From contig NZ_JARUMJ010000001.1 of assembly GCF_036898465.1 (NCBI RefSeq), positions 1,984,001-2,048,000 of the forward strand: DNA of 64,000 bases, given 5' to 3'. Shown piece after piece: positions 41,476 through 52,668 of the stretch; within the stretch, counting starts at the first letter, position 1; every line of letters begins with the position of its first letter. A program made the position numbers and the translations under genes. The notes under the pieces were generated by a model that searched no databases, had not been told where the DNA came from, and saw only the letters and a program-made list of their open reading frames with translations. The DNA is from Streptomyces sp. B21-105. GTDB lineage: Bacteria; Actinomycetota; Actinomycetes; Streptomycetales; Streptomycetaceae.

Positions 41476-41487
41476 CCGCGTAGTCGG

Positions 41488-41985
41488 CTACGCCGTAGCG
41501 GCGTACTCCCCGGCCTGCTTCTCCAGGACGATCATCGGTACGCCGTCCGTGCCCTGGGAGGTGCCGACCGTCTCGTAGCCGACCCGGCGGTAGAGGCGCA
41601 GGTTGCCCTCGCTGCGGTGGCCGGCGAAGAGGCGGAACTTCTTGGCGCCGCGCTCGCCGCCCAGCGCCGTCTCGGCGGCGCGCAGCAGCCTCGCGCCGAT
41701 GCCGTGCCCCTGGAGGCGGGGGTGCACGCAGAGCTTGCCGATGGCGGCGGCGCCGTCCTCGGTGAGGGTGCCGCGTACCGAGCCGACCACCTCGTCGCCC
41801 AGCCGGGCCACGAAGACGCAGTCGGCGGCGAGTTCCTGCCGGACCGAGTCGAGGCTCTGGACGAGCGGGGCGATGCGGTAGTTCCCGTACAGCGCGGCTT
41901 CGCTCTGGAAGCACAGGTACTGCAGTCTGAAGATCTGCTCGGCATCCTGCTCGGTCGCCACCGAGATGGTCACGCTCATGCCCAT
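41488..41985 (-). CDS. GNAT acetyltransferase
   Basis: A 165-residue single-domain GNAT. The acetyl-CoA loop is HPRLQGHGIGARLLRAAE (about residue 95), with the preceding AAIGKLCV strand, and the C-terminal motif is NLRLYRRVGYETVG. Substrate cannot be told; similar proteins acetylate small amines or protein N-termini. ATG at 41983-41985 is preferred because GGGAGG lies 9-10 bases upstream; the ATG two codons later is also possible. Confidence 0.88.
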   Translation of the reverse strand: MGMSVTISVATEQDAEQIFRLQYLCFQSEAALYGNYRIAPLVQSLDSVRQELAADCVFVARLGDEVVGSVRGTLTEDGAAAIGKLCVHPRLQGHGIGARLLRAAETALGGERGAKKFRLFAGHRSEGNLRLYRRVGYETVGTSQGTDGVPMIVLEKQAGEYAATA

Positions 41986-42030
41986 GTGCGCACGCCTCCC
42001 GCTCACCTGATCGCCTGTGGTCCCTCACTC

Positions 42031-42546
42031 CTATCCCCGCACTTCGGGAGCCGCAACCTCCGGTGCGAGCAAACGGCGAAGACATCCCAGACATCTGGAA
42101 CGTTCCGGTCCGAGACTGCCCTGTGAGATACCCAACTTCCCTGCGATCTCCCGGTAGGTGAGGTCCTCGGGCGAGAGGAGGGCATGCAGCAGACGCGAGC
42201 AGCGGCCGGGCAGCCGGTGCACGGCCGCGCGCAGGGCGCGGTGGCGGGCGGCGGTCAGGGCCAGGTGCTCGGGACCTCGCTCGGCCGCGTCGGCGGGCTC
42301 GGTCTCGTAGGGCTCGTAGGGCTGTTCACGGCGGGCGGTACGGCGGGCGCGGCGGACCTCCGCGCGAACGGCCCGGCGCAGCCAGCCCTCGGGGTCGCGG
42401 GGCGGATCGTCGGCGGCGAGGCGTTCGAGCAGCCGGAGCCAGACCGCCTGCTCCAGGTCGCCGGGTTCGGCGCCGGCGGCAGGGGCCTCCGCGGAGGCCT
42501 CCGCGCTGAGCAGCGGGTGCAGGGAGGCGAGCAAGTCGGGGGTCAT
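42031..42546 (-). CDS. Sigma-70-like factor with divergent region 2
   Basis: A 171-residue protein with a clear sigma-70 region 4 helix-turn-helix: RLPGRCSRLLHALLSPEDLTYREIAGKLGISQGSLGPERSRCLGCLRRLL, read here in parts, near residues 110-160. The N-terminal half has a weak region 2 (EQAVWLRLLERLAADDPPRDPEGWLRRAV) as in small ECF factors. Its promoter targets are unknown and no anti-sigma gene is adjacent. ATG at 42544-42546 used; GTG at 42555 is an alternative. Confidence 0.8.
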   Translation of the reverse strand: MTPDLLASLHPLLSAEASAEAPAAGAEPGDLEQAVWLRLLERLAADDPPRDPEGWLRRAVRAEVRRARRTARREQPYEPYETEPADAAERGPEHLALTAARHRALRAAVHRLPGRCSRLLHALLSPEDLTYREIAGKLGISQGSLGPERSRCLGCLRRLLAPEVAAPEVRG

Positions 42547-42613
42547 ATGCCCCACGATGCGGCGGCCCGGGCGTTCGGTTGCCCGGGCCGCCGACTGTCA
42601 CCCCAACGAGGAC

Positions 42614-43794
42614 TCAGCCGTTGACGAAGTCCGCGCGGGCCAGCACCCCGGTGTCCGGGTTGTCCGTGAAGACCCCGTCGATGCCGGTCGCGAAGTAGGT
42701 GCGGAACGCGCCGAAGGAGTCGCCGTAGGCGTCCGCGTCCGAGCCCTTGCGGAAGTCTGCGGGCAGGAAGGGGTTCTCGTTGCGCATGGTGTACGGGTGC
42801 AGGACCAGGCCGACCGCGTGGGCGTCCTTGACCAGGGTGGTCGGCCTGGTCAGGTTGCCGGCCGCGTCCCTGGGAATGACGAGGTCGAGGGTGGGGCCGA
42901 TGCCCTGCGCGTACCCGGCGATCTCCCGCAGGCCGGCCCGCGTGATCAGGTCGGCGACGGTGCGCGGGTCGCCCGTCTCCACGAAGTCCCAGGGGCGGGA
43001 GCCGGCGGTGGACAGCAGCACGACGAGCGGGTTGTCGACCAGCTTGTTCAAACGCTGGACGCCGGTCGGCTCGAAGGACTGCAGGACGACCGGCGAGTTC
43101 TTTCTGTCCTTGCCGTGCTTGTGCAGCAGTTTCGCGACCCGCTCCTCCAGGCCCAGGCCCAGCTTGCGGAAGTAGGTGGGGTGCTTGGTCTCGGGGTAGA
43201 TCCAGACCTGCTTGCCGCGCTTACGCGTCTGCTCGTCCTGCCACTTCAGGACCTCCTCGAAGGTGGGGATCCCCAGCGGCCGTCGTAGAGCGTGTTGTGC
43301 GGGCGGTTGGCCGGGATGCGCTCGACCGCCCGCAGTCTCTTCAGCTCGGCGAGCGTGAAGTCCTCCGTGAACCAGCCGGTGGTGGGGACGCCGTCGAGCA
43401 CCTTCATGGTCCGGCGGCCGGCGAACTCGGGGTGGGCGGCGACGTCCGTCGTACCGCCGATCTCCGGCTCGTGCCGGCAGACGAGATGGCCGTCCCGGGT
43501 GGGGACGAGGTCACCGGCCTCTACGATGTCGGCCCCCAGGTCGAGAGCGAGCTGGTAGGAGCCGAAGGTGTGCTCGGGGCGGTAGCCGCTGGCGCCGCGA
43601 TGACCGATGACGGTCGGCACCGGAAGGCTCTTGAGCCCGTCTCCTCCATGCCGTGCCTCGGCGGCCGCCGCCGCGGTGCCGGACAGACCGAGCACGCCTC
43701 CGGCGCCGAGCACGGCCGCGCCGAGGAGCGCCCGCCGCCCGGTGCCGCCCGCGTGCGCCTGCTCGTTCGAGTCCTGCGTGTTCTGCGTTCCCAT
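42614..43794 (-). pseudogene. glpQ: Glycerophosphodiester phosphodiesterase, frameshifted
   Basis: Reads as a secreted GDPD that would release glycerol-3-phosphate from deacylated phospholipids. The N-terminal part (43794 down to about 43270) has a Tat-like signal ([19 protein letters not shown]) and the catalytic [12 protein letters not shown]. The C-terminal part (from about 43270 down to 42614, IPTFEEVL onward) is intact but in another frame. The break lies in GGGGATCCCC at 43265-43274: one more G in the coding strand would restore a 393-residue protein, the normal length for GlpQ1 of Streptomyces. It is either a real one-base deletion or a sequencing error in a short homopolymer. Confidence 0.88.
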
Positions 43795-44316
43795 GAGGGG
43801 CCTCCAGCCGTCGGCTCGTCCTGCGGGCCGATGGTAGGGGCGTGGACATGACCGCCGGGAGACCTCGGCCCCAACACGCGGAGGACGGCGGACGGCACGT
43901 GGTGTACGGCGGACGGCACGTGGTGTACGCCGGGTGCGGGACGTCGTCTACGACGGATGCGGTCCGTGCGGTACGTCGAGGTGACGGTTCGTCGGACGTG
44001 GGCGGTTCGACGCGGTCCGCGCCGGGGAACCCGGTCGGCGCCGGTCCCGGGGGCTCCGCCCTGGGGGCTCGGCCCTGGGGCGCGCGGGCTCGGTGGCGCC
44101 GGGGCTCGGGGGCTTCCTCCGATTTCCGGGGCGGTCCTCTTCGTTCCGTCCGGATGACGGGCGGGCGACTGGCGGGCGGCGATGCGGCCGTACAGGTAAA
44201 CAAACGTCAACAGTGCGTAAGACCTGGGTGACCCGATGTGCGTCGGCCCCCGGCCCGCGAGTATCGTCCTCACCTGCACAGACTCATACCGTTTTCCCTT
44301 GACATCGGAGGGCTCG
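43795..44316. other. Intergenic with two 21-bp direct repeats
   Basis: 522 bp between glpQ (minus) and the acyltransferase gene (plus). It holds a perfect 21-bp tandem duplication (43885-43905 and 43906-43926) and G-rich repeated runs (44040-44115). GTTGACGTTTGTTTACC (44195-44211, minus strand) resembles two PhoP-type half-sites but with 10-bp rather than 11-bp spacing. No gene supported. Confidence 0.55.
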
Positions 44317-44988
44317 TTGTCGCGCTTCGCGCTCATCAAGGCAGTGCTCGGACCGGTCATGCGCATGATGTTCCGCCCCCGGGTCGAGGGCGCGGAGCAC
44401 ATCCCGGGCGACGGCCCGGTGATCCTGGCCGGCAATCACCTCACGTTCATCGACTCGATGATCCTGCCGCTGGTGTGCGACCGACAGGTCCTCTTCATCG
44501 GCAAGGACGAGTACGTCACCGGCAAGAGTCTCAAGGGCCGGCTGATGGCCTGGTTCTTCACCGGGGTCGGCATGATCCCGGTGGACCGGGACGGGGGCCG
44601 GGGCGGCGTGGCAGCGCTGATGACCGGGCGCCGGATCCTGGAGGAGGGCAAGGTCTTCGGGATCTACCCCGAGGGAACGCGGTCCCCCGACGGCCGTCTC
44701 TACCGGGGCCGCACCGGTATCGCGCGGCTGACGCTGATGACGGGTGCGCCCGTCGTGCCGTTCGCGATGATCGGCACGGACAAGCTGCAGCCGGGCGGAG
44801 CGGGGATGCCCCGTCCGGGCCGGGTGACGGTCCGGTTCGGCGAGGCGATGGAGTTCTCCCGGTACGACGGGATGGACCGGGACCGCTATGTGCTGCGAGC
44901 CGTCACCGACTCCGTGATGACCGAGGTCATGCGGCTGTCGGGACAGGAGTACGTGGACATGTACGCCACCAAGGCCAAGGCGGCGTGA
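44317..44988 (+). CDS. plsC: 1-acylglycerol-3-phosphate acyltransferase (PlsC)
   Basis: A 223-residue membrane-associated acyltransferase that adds the second acyl chain to lysophosphatidate. The catalytic HX4D motif is NHLTFIDS (about residue 40), and the phosphate-binding block is YPEGTRSPDG near residue 115, both correctly spaced. A third block (APVVPFAMIGTD) follows. The start is the TTG at 44317-44319, chosen because GGAGGG lies 5 bases before it and the upstream frame is not conserved. Several PlsC paralogues are usual in Streptomyces, so physiological role is not certain. Confidence 0.9.
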   Translation: MSRFALIKAVLGPVMRMMFRPRVEGAEHIPGDGPVILAGNHLTFIDSMILPLVCDRQVLFIGKDEYVTGKSLKGRLMAWFFTGVGMIPVDRDGGRGGVAALMTGRRILEEGKVFGIYPEGTRSPDGRLYRGRTGIARLTLMTGAPVVPFAMIGTDKLQPGGAGMPRPGRVTVRFGEAMEFSRYDGMDRDRYVLRAVTDSVMTEVMRLSGQEYVDMYATKAKAA

Positions 44989-44995
44989 CCCACGG

Positions 44996-45058
44996 GTCCC
45001 GCACCCCTCGCGGTACTCGTACCCGTCGCGGTACGTCGTACCCGTCGCGGTGCGGGAC
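44996..45058. terminator. Repeat-rich bidirectional hairpin
   Basis: A perfect 10-bp outer stem (44996-45005 with 45049-45058) encloses three near-copies of a 16-18-bp unit (GTACCCGTCGCGGTAC type). It lies between the convergent plsC and MFS genes and may act as terminator. Confidence 0.5.
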
Positions 45059-45108
45059 CTGCCCGGTGACGGGCGGACGCCGTTTCGCACGTCACCGGTT
45101 CGCATCCG

Positions 45109-46632
45109 TCAGCCGGCGGTCTCCAGTCGCTGCCCCCTGAGCAGGAACCACGCCGCGACCGCCGCCGCCAGCAGGACCGCCGCGCCCACTCCGGACGCCA
45201 CCGCCAAGCCGTCGACGAAAGCCTCGCGGGCCGACGCCAGCATCTCCGCGCCCGCGGCCGGCGGCAGATGCCCCGCCGCCTCCACCGCGCCGCCCAGCGA
45301 CTCGTGCGCCCGCCCCGGCGTGCCCGCCGGAGCCGCGAAGCCCCGGTAGACGCCGGTCACGATCGAGCCGAGCAGGGCGATGCCGAGCGCCGCGCCCAGT
45401 TCGTACGCCGTCTCGGAGACGGCCGAGGCCGCGCCCGCCTGGTTCTTCGGCACCGAGCCGAGGACGACGTCCGCGGTCACCGTGAAGGAGAACCCGGCGC
45501 CCACGCCCACCACCAACAGGGCCGCGCCCAGCAGGGGATAACCGGTGGTCCGGGTGACCGTCGTCAGCACCGCCAGCGCCAGGCCGATCGCGGCGAGACC
45601 GCCGCAGACCACGGCCCGCACCGAGAAGCGGCGCGCCACGCGGCCTGCCAGCAGACCGGCCGTCACCGCGCCCACCGCCGCCGGCAGTTCGGCCAGTCCC
45701 GCCTCCAGGGGCCGCCTGCCCTGTACCGACTGCAGGTACTGGGAGAGGAAGAACACCAGGCCGGACATGCCGAGCACGGTCAGCAGGTCGGCCAGCACCG
45801 CGCCGCTGAAACCGCGCCTGCGGAACAGCCGCATGTCCAGCAGCGGGACCGGGAGCGCGAACTGACGGCGCACGAAGCCGTACAGCGCGCCGGCGCCGAG
45901 CACGGCCGCGGCGAGGGTCTCCCAGGTCGGGCCGTGACCGGCGGTCTCCTTGACGGCGTACACGACGGCGATCACGCCGACCAGCGACAGCGTCACGCTG
46001 ACCAGATCCCAGGGGCCGCGGTCGGGGTTCCGGGACTCGGGCAGCGTCTTCATGCCGACCAGCACGAGCACCAGCATGACGGGCAGGTTGATGAGGAAGA
46101 CCGAGCCCCACCAGAAGTGCTCCAGGAGGAATCCGCCCAGGATCGGGCCGACCGCCGTGCCCGCCGAGGCCGTCGCACCCCAGATGCCGACCGCCAGACT
46201 GCGTTCGCGCGGGTCGTGGAAGAGGTTGCGGATCAGGGCGAGGGTCGCCGGCATGAGGGTCGCTCCGGCCACGCCCAGCAGGGCGCGGGCCGCGATCATC
46301 GTCTCCGGGGACGTCGCATAGGCGTTGAGGACCGAGATCAGGCCGAACGCGGTGGCGCCGATCAGCAGGATCCGCTTGCGCCCGATGCGGTCGCCGAGGC
46401 TGCCCATCGAGACGAGCAGGCCGGCGATGACGAACGAGTAAACGTCACCGATCCAGAGCAGCTGGGTGCCGGAGGGTTCGAGATCCTCGCTGATGTACGG
46501 GGTCGCGAGACCGAGGACGGTCGCGTCGACGGCCACCAGCAGCACGGCGAGCACGAGGACGGAGAGCGCCAGCCAACGGTCGGGGCGCCTCACCGCCTCG
46601 GTCGTGGTCGCCGGCTGCAGGGTGCTGGTCAT
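45109..46632 (-). CDS. DHA2-type MFS drug exporter
   Basis: A 507-residue transporter with 14 predicted helices, the DHA2 (EmrB/QacA) type of proton-driven drug efflux pump. Motif A is GSLGDRIGRKRILL (about residue 80), motif D1 is LLVAVDATVLGLATPYI near residue 32, and motif C is ASAGTAVGPILGGFLLE near residue 160. ATG at 46630-46632. It follows the tetR gene by 137 bp on the same strand, so the regulator probably controls both. Substrate unknown; toxic hydrophobic compounds are typical. Confidence 0.93.
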   Translation of the reverse strand: MTSTLQPATTTEAVRRPDRWLALSVLVLAVLLVAVDATVLGLATPYISEDLEPSGTQLLWIGDVYSFVIAGLLVSMGSLGDRIGRKRILLIGATAFGLISVLNAYATSPETMIAARALLGVAGATLMPATLALIRNLFHDPRERSLAVGIWGATASAGTAVGPILGGFLLEHFWWGSVFLINLPVMLVLVLVGMKTLPESRNPDRGPWDLVSVTLSLVGVIAVVYAVKETAGHGPTWETLAAAVLGAGALYGFVRRQFALPVPLLDMRLFRRRGFSGAVLADLLTVLGMSGLVFFLSQYLQSVQGRRPLEAGLAELPAAVGAVTAGLLAGRVARRFSVRAVVCGGLAAIGLALAVLTTVTRTTGYPLLGAALLVVGVGAGFSFTVTADVVLGSVPKNQAGAASAVSETAYELGAALGIALLGSIVTGVYRGFAAPAGTPGRAHESLGGAVEAAGHLPPAAGAEMLASAREAFVDGLAVASGVGAAVLLAAAVAAWFLLRGQRLETAG

Positions 46633-46769
46633 GGTTCCTCTGTTCGTGAGCTGGGCGAGTCGAAGGGTCGGGGGACGGGGACGGGGACGGAGGACCGCTC
46701 CAACCGGTGCGGTGGGCGGTCGGCGGACGCTGCGCGGTGGCGCCGGCGGGACCTGGTTGCGCAGTGCGT

Positions 46770-47312
46770 CTAGTGGCGCAGTGCGCCGCCGAGAAGCAGC
46801 TCGGTGATCATGTGGGTGAAGTCCTTGCCGGCGACCCGGCCCTCGGAGACCGCCCAGGCGCCGGAGGCGAGCAGGCCGTAGAGCGCCTCGGTGAGCCAGG
46901 CGGGGGTGAGGTCGATGCGGAACTCGCCGTCGGCCTGGCCGCGCTGGAACAGGGCCGCGACGCGCTCGTCGATCCTGGTCCAGCCCGGGTTCTGCTGCTC
47001 GCCCTCGAACAGCTGGTTCTCGGTGTAGAGGAAGGCGAGCAGGGCGGCGGCCGGTTCGATCTCCCGGACGAGCCGGCGTACGGCGTCGGGGGCCGGGCCC
47101 TCGTCCGGCCTGGCCGCGTCCAGGGCGGACTCGCACTCCGCGATGCCGAGGGACTCCAGGGCGCGCACGAGCGCGTCACGCCCGGCGAAGTGGCGGTGCA
47201 GCGTGGCCCGGCTGATCCCGGCCGCCTTGGCGACCTCGTCCATCGTCGCGGTGGATCTGCGGGTCAGCAGGGCCGCGGCAGTGCGCAGCACATGGTCTCG
47301 GTCGACAGCCAT
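46770..47312 (-). CDS. TetR-family repressor of the MFS exporter
   Basis: A 180-residue TetR regulator. The N-terminal helix-turn-helix is ATMDEVAKAAGISRATLHRHFAGRDALVRAL (read in two parts, residues 22-52). The C-terminal ligand domain is helical. It precedes the MFS gene on the same strand. A perfect 8-bp inverted repeat (ATGAGACA/TGTCTCAT, 47331-47350) sits 19 bp upstream, with a second half-site over the start codon, so autoregulation is likely. ATG at 47310-47312. Ligand unknown. Confidence 0.93.
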   Translation of the reverse strand: MAVDRDHVLRTAAALLTRRSTATMDEVAKAAGISRATLHRHFAGRDALVRALESLGIAECESALDAARPDEGPAPDAVRRLVREIEPAAALLAFLYTENQLFEGEQQNPGWTRIDERVAALFQRGQADGEFRIDLTPAWLTEALYGLLASGAWAVSEGRVAGKDFTHMITELLLGGALRH

Positions 47313-47330
47313 GAGACAAGACTAAACCAC

Positions 47331-47350
47331 ATGAGACACACTTGTCTCAT
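47331..47350 (-). promoter_or_regulatory. TetR operator palindrome
   Basis: ATGAGACA (47331-47338), 4-bp spacer, TGTCTCAT (47343-47350): a perfect inverted repeat just upstream of the tetR gene. The same half-site ATGAGACAAG overlaps the start codon (47311-47320), 20 bp away, which suggests two bound dimers. Confidence 0.75.
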
Positions 47351-47441
47351 TCTGAGCGGGCGCGGCTCCTGGCGCGGTCAGGGGCGGGCTGAGGACGGTG
47401 GGGCGGTCGGGGCGGCGGCCCGCCGGACGTCGTGAGCTCGC

Positions 47442-48410
47442 TCAGTGCCAGGGCAGCCGGCTGCGCCGCTCCCAGTAGGCCTGCGGGTCCTCCGACAGGC
47501 CGGCCAGCCGGTCCAGCTGGTCGTCGTCGAGGTCGACGGCCGCCGCGTGCAGGTTGGAGGCGAGCTGGGCGACGGTCGCCGCGCCGGAGAGGACGACGCC
47601 GGCCCAGGGCCGGCGCAGGATCACCGCGAGGGCGACGGCGTCACAGCCGACGCCCGCCTCCTTGGCCACCGCCTTGAGGGCGTCCGGTGCGGGGTCGGCG
47701 AGGCGACCGTTGGCCATGCCCTCCTTCACGATCACCGTGAGTCCGGCTTCACGGGCTTCGGCGAGGGCCGGTCCGGCCGAGGTCTCCAGGACGTTGTAGG
47801 TCGACTGGACCGTGCGGAAGAGGGGTTCGCCGTCGACCGTCACGGCGAGCGCGGCGCGGATGGTTTCGGCCTGGGCGGGACCGCTGGTGGAGAAGCCGAC
47901 GGTGCGGCCGCGGGTTGCGGCCTCCGCCAGTTTCGCGTGCAGCTGCTTGTCGGTGAGGGCGGGGCTGTCCGGGGTCACCGAGTGGATCTGGTAGAGGTCG
48001 AGCCGGTCGCCGAGCAGGCCGTCCGTCTCCCGGCGCTGACGTTCGTAGGTGGCGAGGCCGTGGTCCTTGACCTCGTGCGTCTCGGCGTCCGCCGACCAGT
48101 CGGCCGTGTACGTGTACCCCCACTTGCTGCCCACGACGACGTCGTCGGCGTCGGGGCGGGCCGCGAGCCAGCCGGCGAGGAACTCCTCGGAGCGGCCGTA
48201 GGAGCGGGCCGCGTCGACGTAACGGACGCCCTGGGCATAGGCGGCGTCCAGGAGTTCGTGCGTACGGGCGCGGAGGGCTTCGACGCTGCGGTCCTGCGGG
48301 AGGTCCCGGTCACGGCCCAGGTTGAGATAGCCGGGGCGGCCGACGGCGGCGAGTCCGAAGCCGATGTGGCAGGTGGGGGTGGTCGCTGCGGCGAGGCGGG
48401 CGAAGGGCAT
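47442..48410 (-). CDS. Aldo/keto reductase
   Basis: A 322-residue NADPH-dependent aldo/keto reductase with a TIM-barrel layout. Catalytic Tyr lies in VRYVDAARSYGRSEEFLAGW (DAARSYG, about residue 65), Lys in VVVGSKWGY (about 95), and His in LYQIHSV (about 145). The coenzyme loop GFSTSGPAQAETI and C-terminal LSGAATVAQLASNLHA are family features. ATG at 48408-48410. It sits upstream of tetR on the same strand. The decayed TnpB element has inserted 47 bp upstream of its start, so its promoter may be changed. Confidence 0.93.
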   Translation of the reverse strand: MPFARLAAATTPTCHIGFGLAAVGRPGYLNLGRDRDLPQDRSVEALRARTHELLDAAYAQGVRYVDAARSYGRSEEFLAGWLAARPDADDVVVGSKWGYTYTADWSADAETHEVKDHGLATYERQRRETDGLLGDRLDLYQIHSVTPDSPALTDKQLHAKLAEAATRGRTVGFSTSGPAQAETIRAALAVTVDGEPLFRTVQSTYNVLETSAGPALAEAREAGLTVIVKEGMANGRLADPAPDALKAVAKEAGVGCDAVALAVILRRPWAGVVLSGAATVAQLASNLHAAAVDLDDDQLDRLAGLSEDPQAYWERRSRLPWH

Positions 48411-48473
48411 CGCGGGCTCCGTTCGGTCGGCTCCGGTGGTACGGCTGACGACCAACTTGACGTGCTCCCTGGC

Positions 48474-49000
48474 CTAAAGTCCAGGGATTCCGGCCTGGGT
48501 CGGCTGACCCTTCCGGGGGCTTCCCGCTTCACCGCGCTGTGCCAGGACTTTCGTCCCGGTCTTACCGGCGCTCCACGAGGCGTTTAGCGTCTCCGCCCGT
48601 CCGGCGGCGACGATTCGGCGTCCTTCGAAGAGGACGTTGCGGGCTGCGTTGTGGTCGCGGTCGTGCACGGTGCCACAGGCCCCGCACGTCCACTCCCGGA
48701 CGTGCAGGGGCTTGGGGCCGTCCCGGAATCCGCAGGCCGAGCAGACCTGAGAGGACGGAAAAGCACGGTCCGCCTTGGTGAAGATGCGGCCGTGCAGAGC
48801 CGCTTTGTATTCCAGCATGGCGACGAACGCGGACCATCCCGCGTCGTGCACGGATTTGGCGAGCCGGGTACGGCCGAGGCCGGACACCGCGAGGTCTACC
48901 ACGTACACCGCTTGGTTGTCGCGGATGATCTGTGTGGAAGCCTTGTGGTGGAACCCGGCGCTGGTCGGCCACCCTGGCGTGCTGGCGTGCGACCTTGATT
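48474..49000 (-). pseudogene. TnpB remnant, C-terminal third
   Basis: Only the RuvC-II/III and zinc-ribbon part of TnpB is left. It has LGRTRLAKSVHDAGWSAF, the Cys pairs CSACG and CGACG, and HDRDHNAARNVL with the third RuvC Asp. Signs of decay are loss of the N-terminal two thirds, a 2-base deletion near 48953 that breaks the frame between ARVADQRR and FHHKAST, and replacement of the second catalytic Glu by Val (VYVVDLAVSG for V-I-E-D-L). It cannot cut DNA. It is only about half identical to the intact TnpB at 18097, so it comes from a different insertion. Confidence 0.85.
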
Positions 49001-49082
49001 GGCCGCCCTCATACTTCTCCGCATCGTGCGGCGGAGCACCATTGGCGATCGTCCGCCAGTACATCGAGCAGCAAAAACGTCC

Positions 49083-49104
49083 GCTCTGACGTGCACGTCA
49101 GAGC
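49083..49104. repeat. 22-bp perfect palindrome
   Basis: GCTCTGACGTGCACGTCAGAGC is fully self-complementary with no loop. It lies between the TnpB remnant and its left-end hairpin, downstream of nothing that needs a terminator. It could be a part of the element's left end or a protein-binding site. Confidence 0.7.
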
Positions 49105-49296
49105 AGTCTTGAGATGCATTCATCCCCGGCGTGAACGCCGGGGCTTTCTGCAAGAGCCCCGGTAACCCGCGACGGCGTTCACTCCGGAGTGCGGGGCGTG
49201 CGGAACCTCCGCGTGCGCGGGGCGCTTCGCGGTCGCCCACCGCCGCGCGAGAGCGCCGCGATCGACGCAGCCCCCGCGCGGCGCACCCCGCCGGCG

Positions 49297-51851
<2,555 letters not shown>

Positions 51852-51858
51852 CGTGACA

Positions 51859-51908
51859 GGTGCGGCGGCCGCCCCGGGACAGCATCGTCCGGGGGCGGCC
51901 GCCGCACC
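51859..51908 (+). terminator. Terminator of secreted-protein gene
   Basis: 17-bp perfect stem (51859-51875 with 51892-51908) with a 16-base partly paired loop, 8 bp after the stop. Confidence 0.8.
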
Positions 51909-51975
51909 CTCCGCACACGATCGGCAGCCGTATTTCCTTAGACGTACGAAAGACTTTCCCGGATACTTCTGAAAC

Positions 51976-52611
51976 ATGGGAAAGACCTACGAGCGCATAG
52001 ACGGCAGGCTCCGTTCGTTCATCGAGGAGCAGCCCCTCTTCTTCACCGCGACGGCGCCCTTGTCAGGCGACGGCACGGTCAACCTCTCCCCCAAGGGCCT
52101 CAAGGGCTCGTTCGCGGTGCTCGACGAACACACCGTGGCCTACCTCGACTTCGCCGGCTCCAACGCCGAGACCGTCGCACACCTGCGGGAGAACGGCCGG
52201 ATCACCCTGATGTGGTGTGCCTTCCAAGGGCCGCCCGACATCGTGCGGGTGCACGGCCGGGGCGAGCCTGTGTTCCGCGACGACCCCCGCTTCGGCGAGC
52301 TCCTGGCCCGCTTCCCGGACATCGACCCGAGCACGCACGGACTGCGCGCGATCATCGTGGTGCACGCCGAACTCGTCCGGGACACCTGCGGATACGCGGT
52401 GCCCTTCATGACCTACGACGCGGACCGCGAGCTGCACGGCAAGCGCTTCGCCCGGGAGGACGACGCCTCGCTCGGCGCGTACTTCGCCAAGAAGGAGCAC
52501 ATCGCCGCGAGCATCGACGGTCTGCCCGGCCTGCCGCTGCCGCTCCCACCGCTGCAGCCGATCCAGCCGCGGGAGCCGCTGCCGCCACAGGAGCCGCTCC
52601 CGCGGCTCTGA
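51976..52611 (+). CDS. Pyridoxamine 5'-phosphate oxidase-fold protein
   Basis: A 211-residue flavin-binding split-barrel protein of the PNPOx-like family. It begins with helix EQPLFFTATAPL and has the barrel strands GTVNLSPKGLKGSFAVL, RITLMWCAF and VRVHGRGEPVF. Such proteins bind FMN or F420 and reduce small molecules; which one is unknown. The last 35 residues are Pro/Leu-rich (PLPLPPLQPIQPREPLPP), an odd low-complexity tail not part of the fold. ATG at 51976. It has its own gap of 67 bp after the terminator, so a separate promoter is likely. Confidence 0.88.
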   Translation: MGKTYERIDGRLRSFIEEQPLFFTATAPLSGDGTVNLSPKGLKGSFAVLDEHTVAYLDFAGSNAETVAHLRENGRITLMWCAFQGPPDIVRVHGRGEPVFRDDPRFGELLARFPDIDPSTHGLRAIIVVHAELVRDTCGYAVPFMTYDADRELHGKRFAREDDASLGAYFAKKEHIAASIDGLPGLPLPLPPLQPIQPREPLPPQEPLPRL

Positions 52612-52668
52612 CGCACGGTCGGCCCCTTCCGGACTGCCGACGACGACGAGCGCCCTTAACGTCGTCGC

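Larger units (their letters stand above)
48457..49143 (-). mobile_element. Decayed solo-TnpB element
   Basis: Right end on the minus strand: a CCCTGG/CCAGGG hairpin (48467-48486) followed by GAGCACGTCAA ending at 48457, matching the right end of the intact element at 19330. Left end: a CCCCGGCGTGAACGCCGGGG hairpin at 49124-49143, typical of such elements. Between them only the last third of tnpB remains. Confidence 0.65.

Noticed and set aside
42614..43051. Separate 145-residue gene
   Set aside because: It is the C-terminal part of the frameshifted phosphodiesterase; the region before its ATG continues the same homology.
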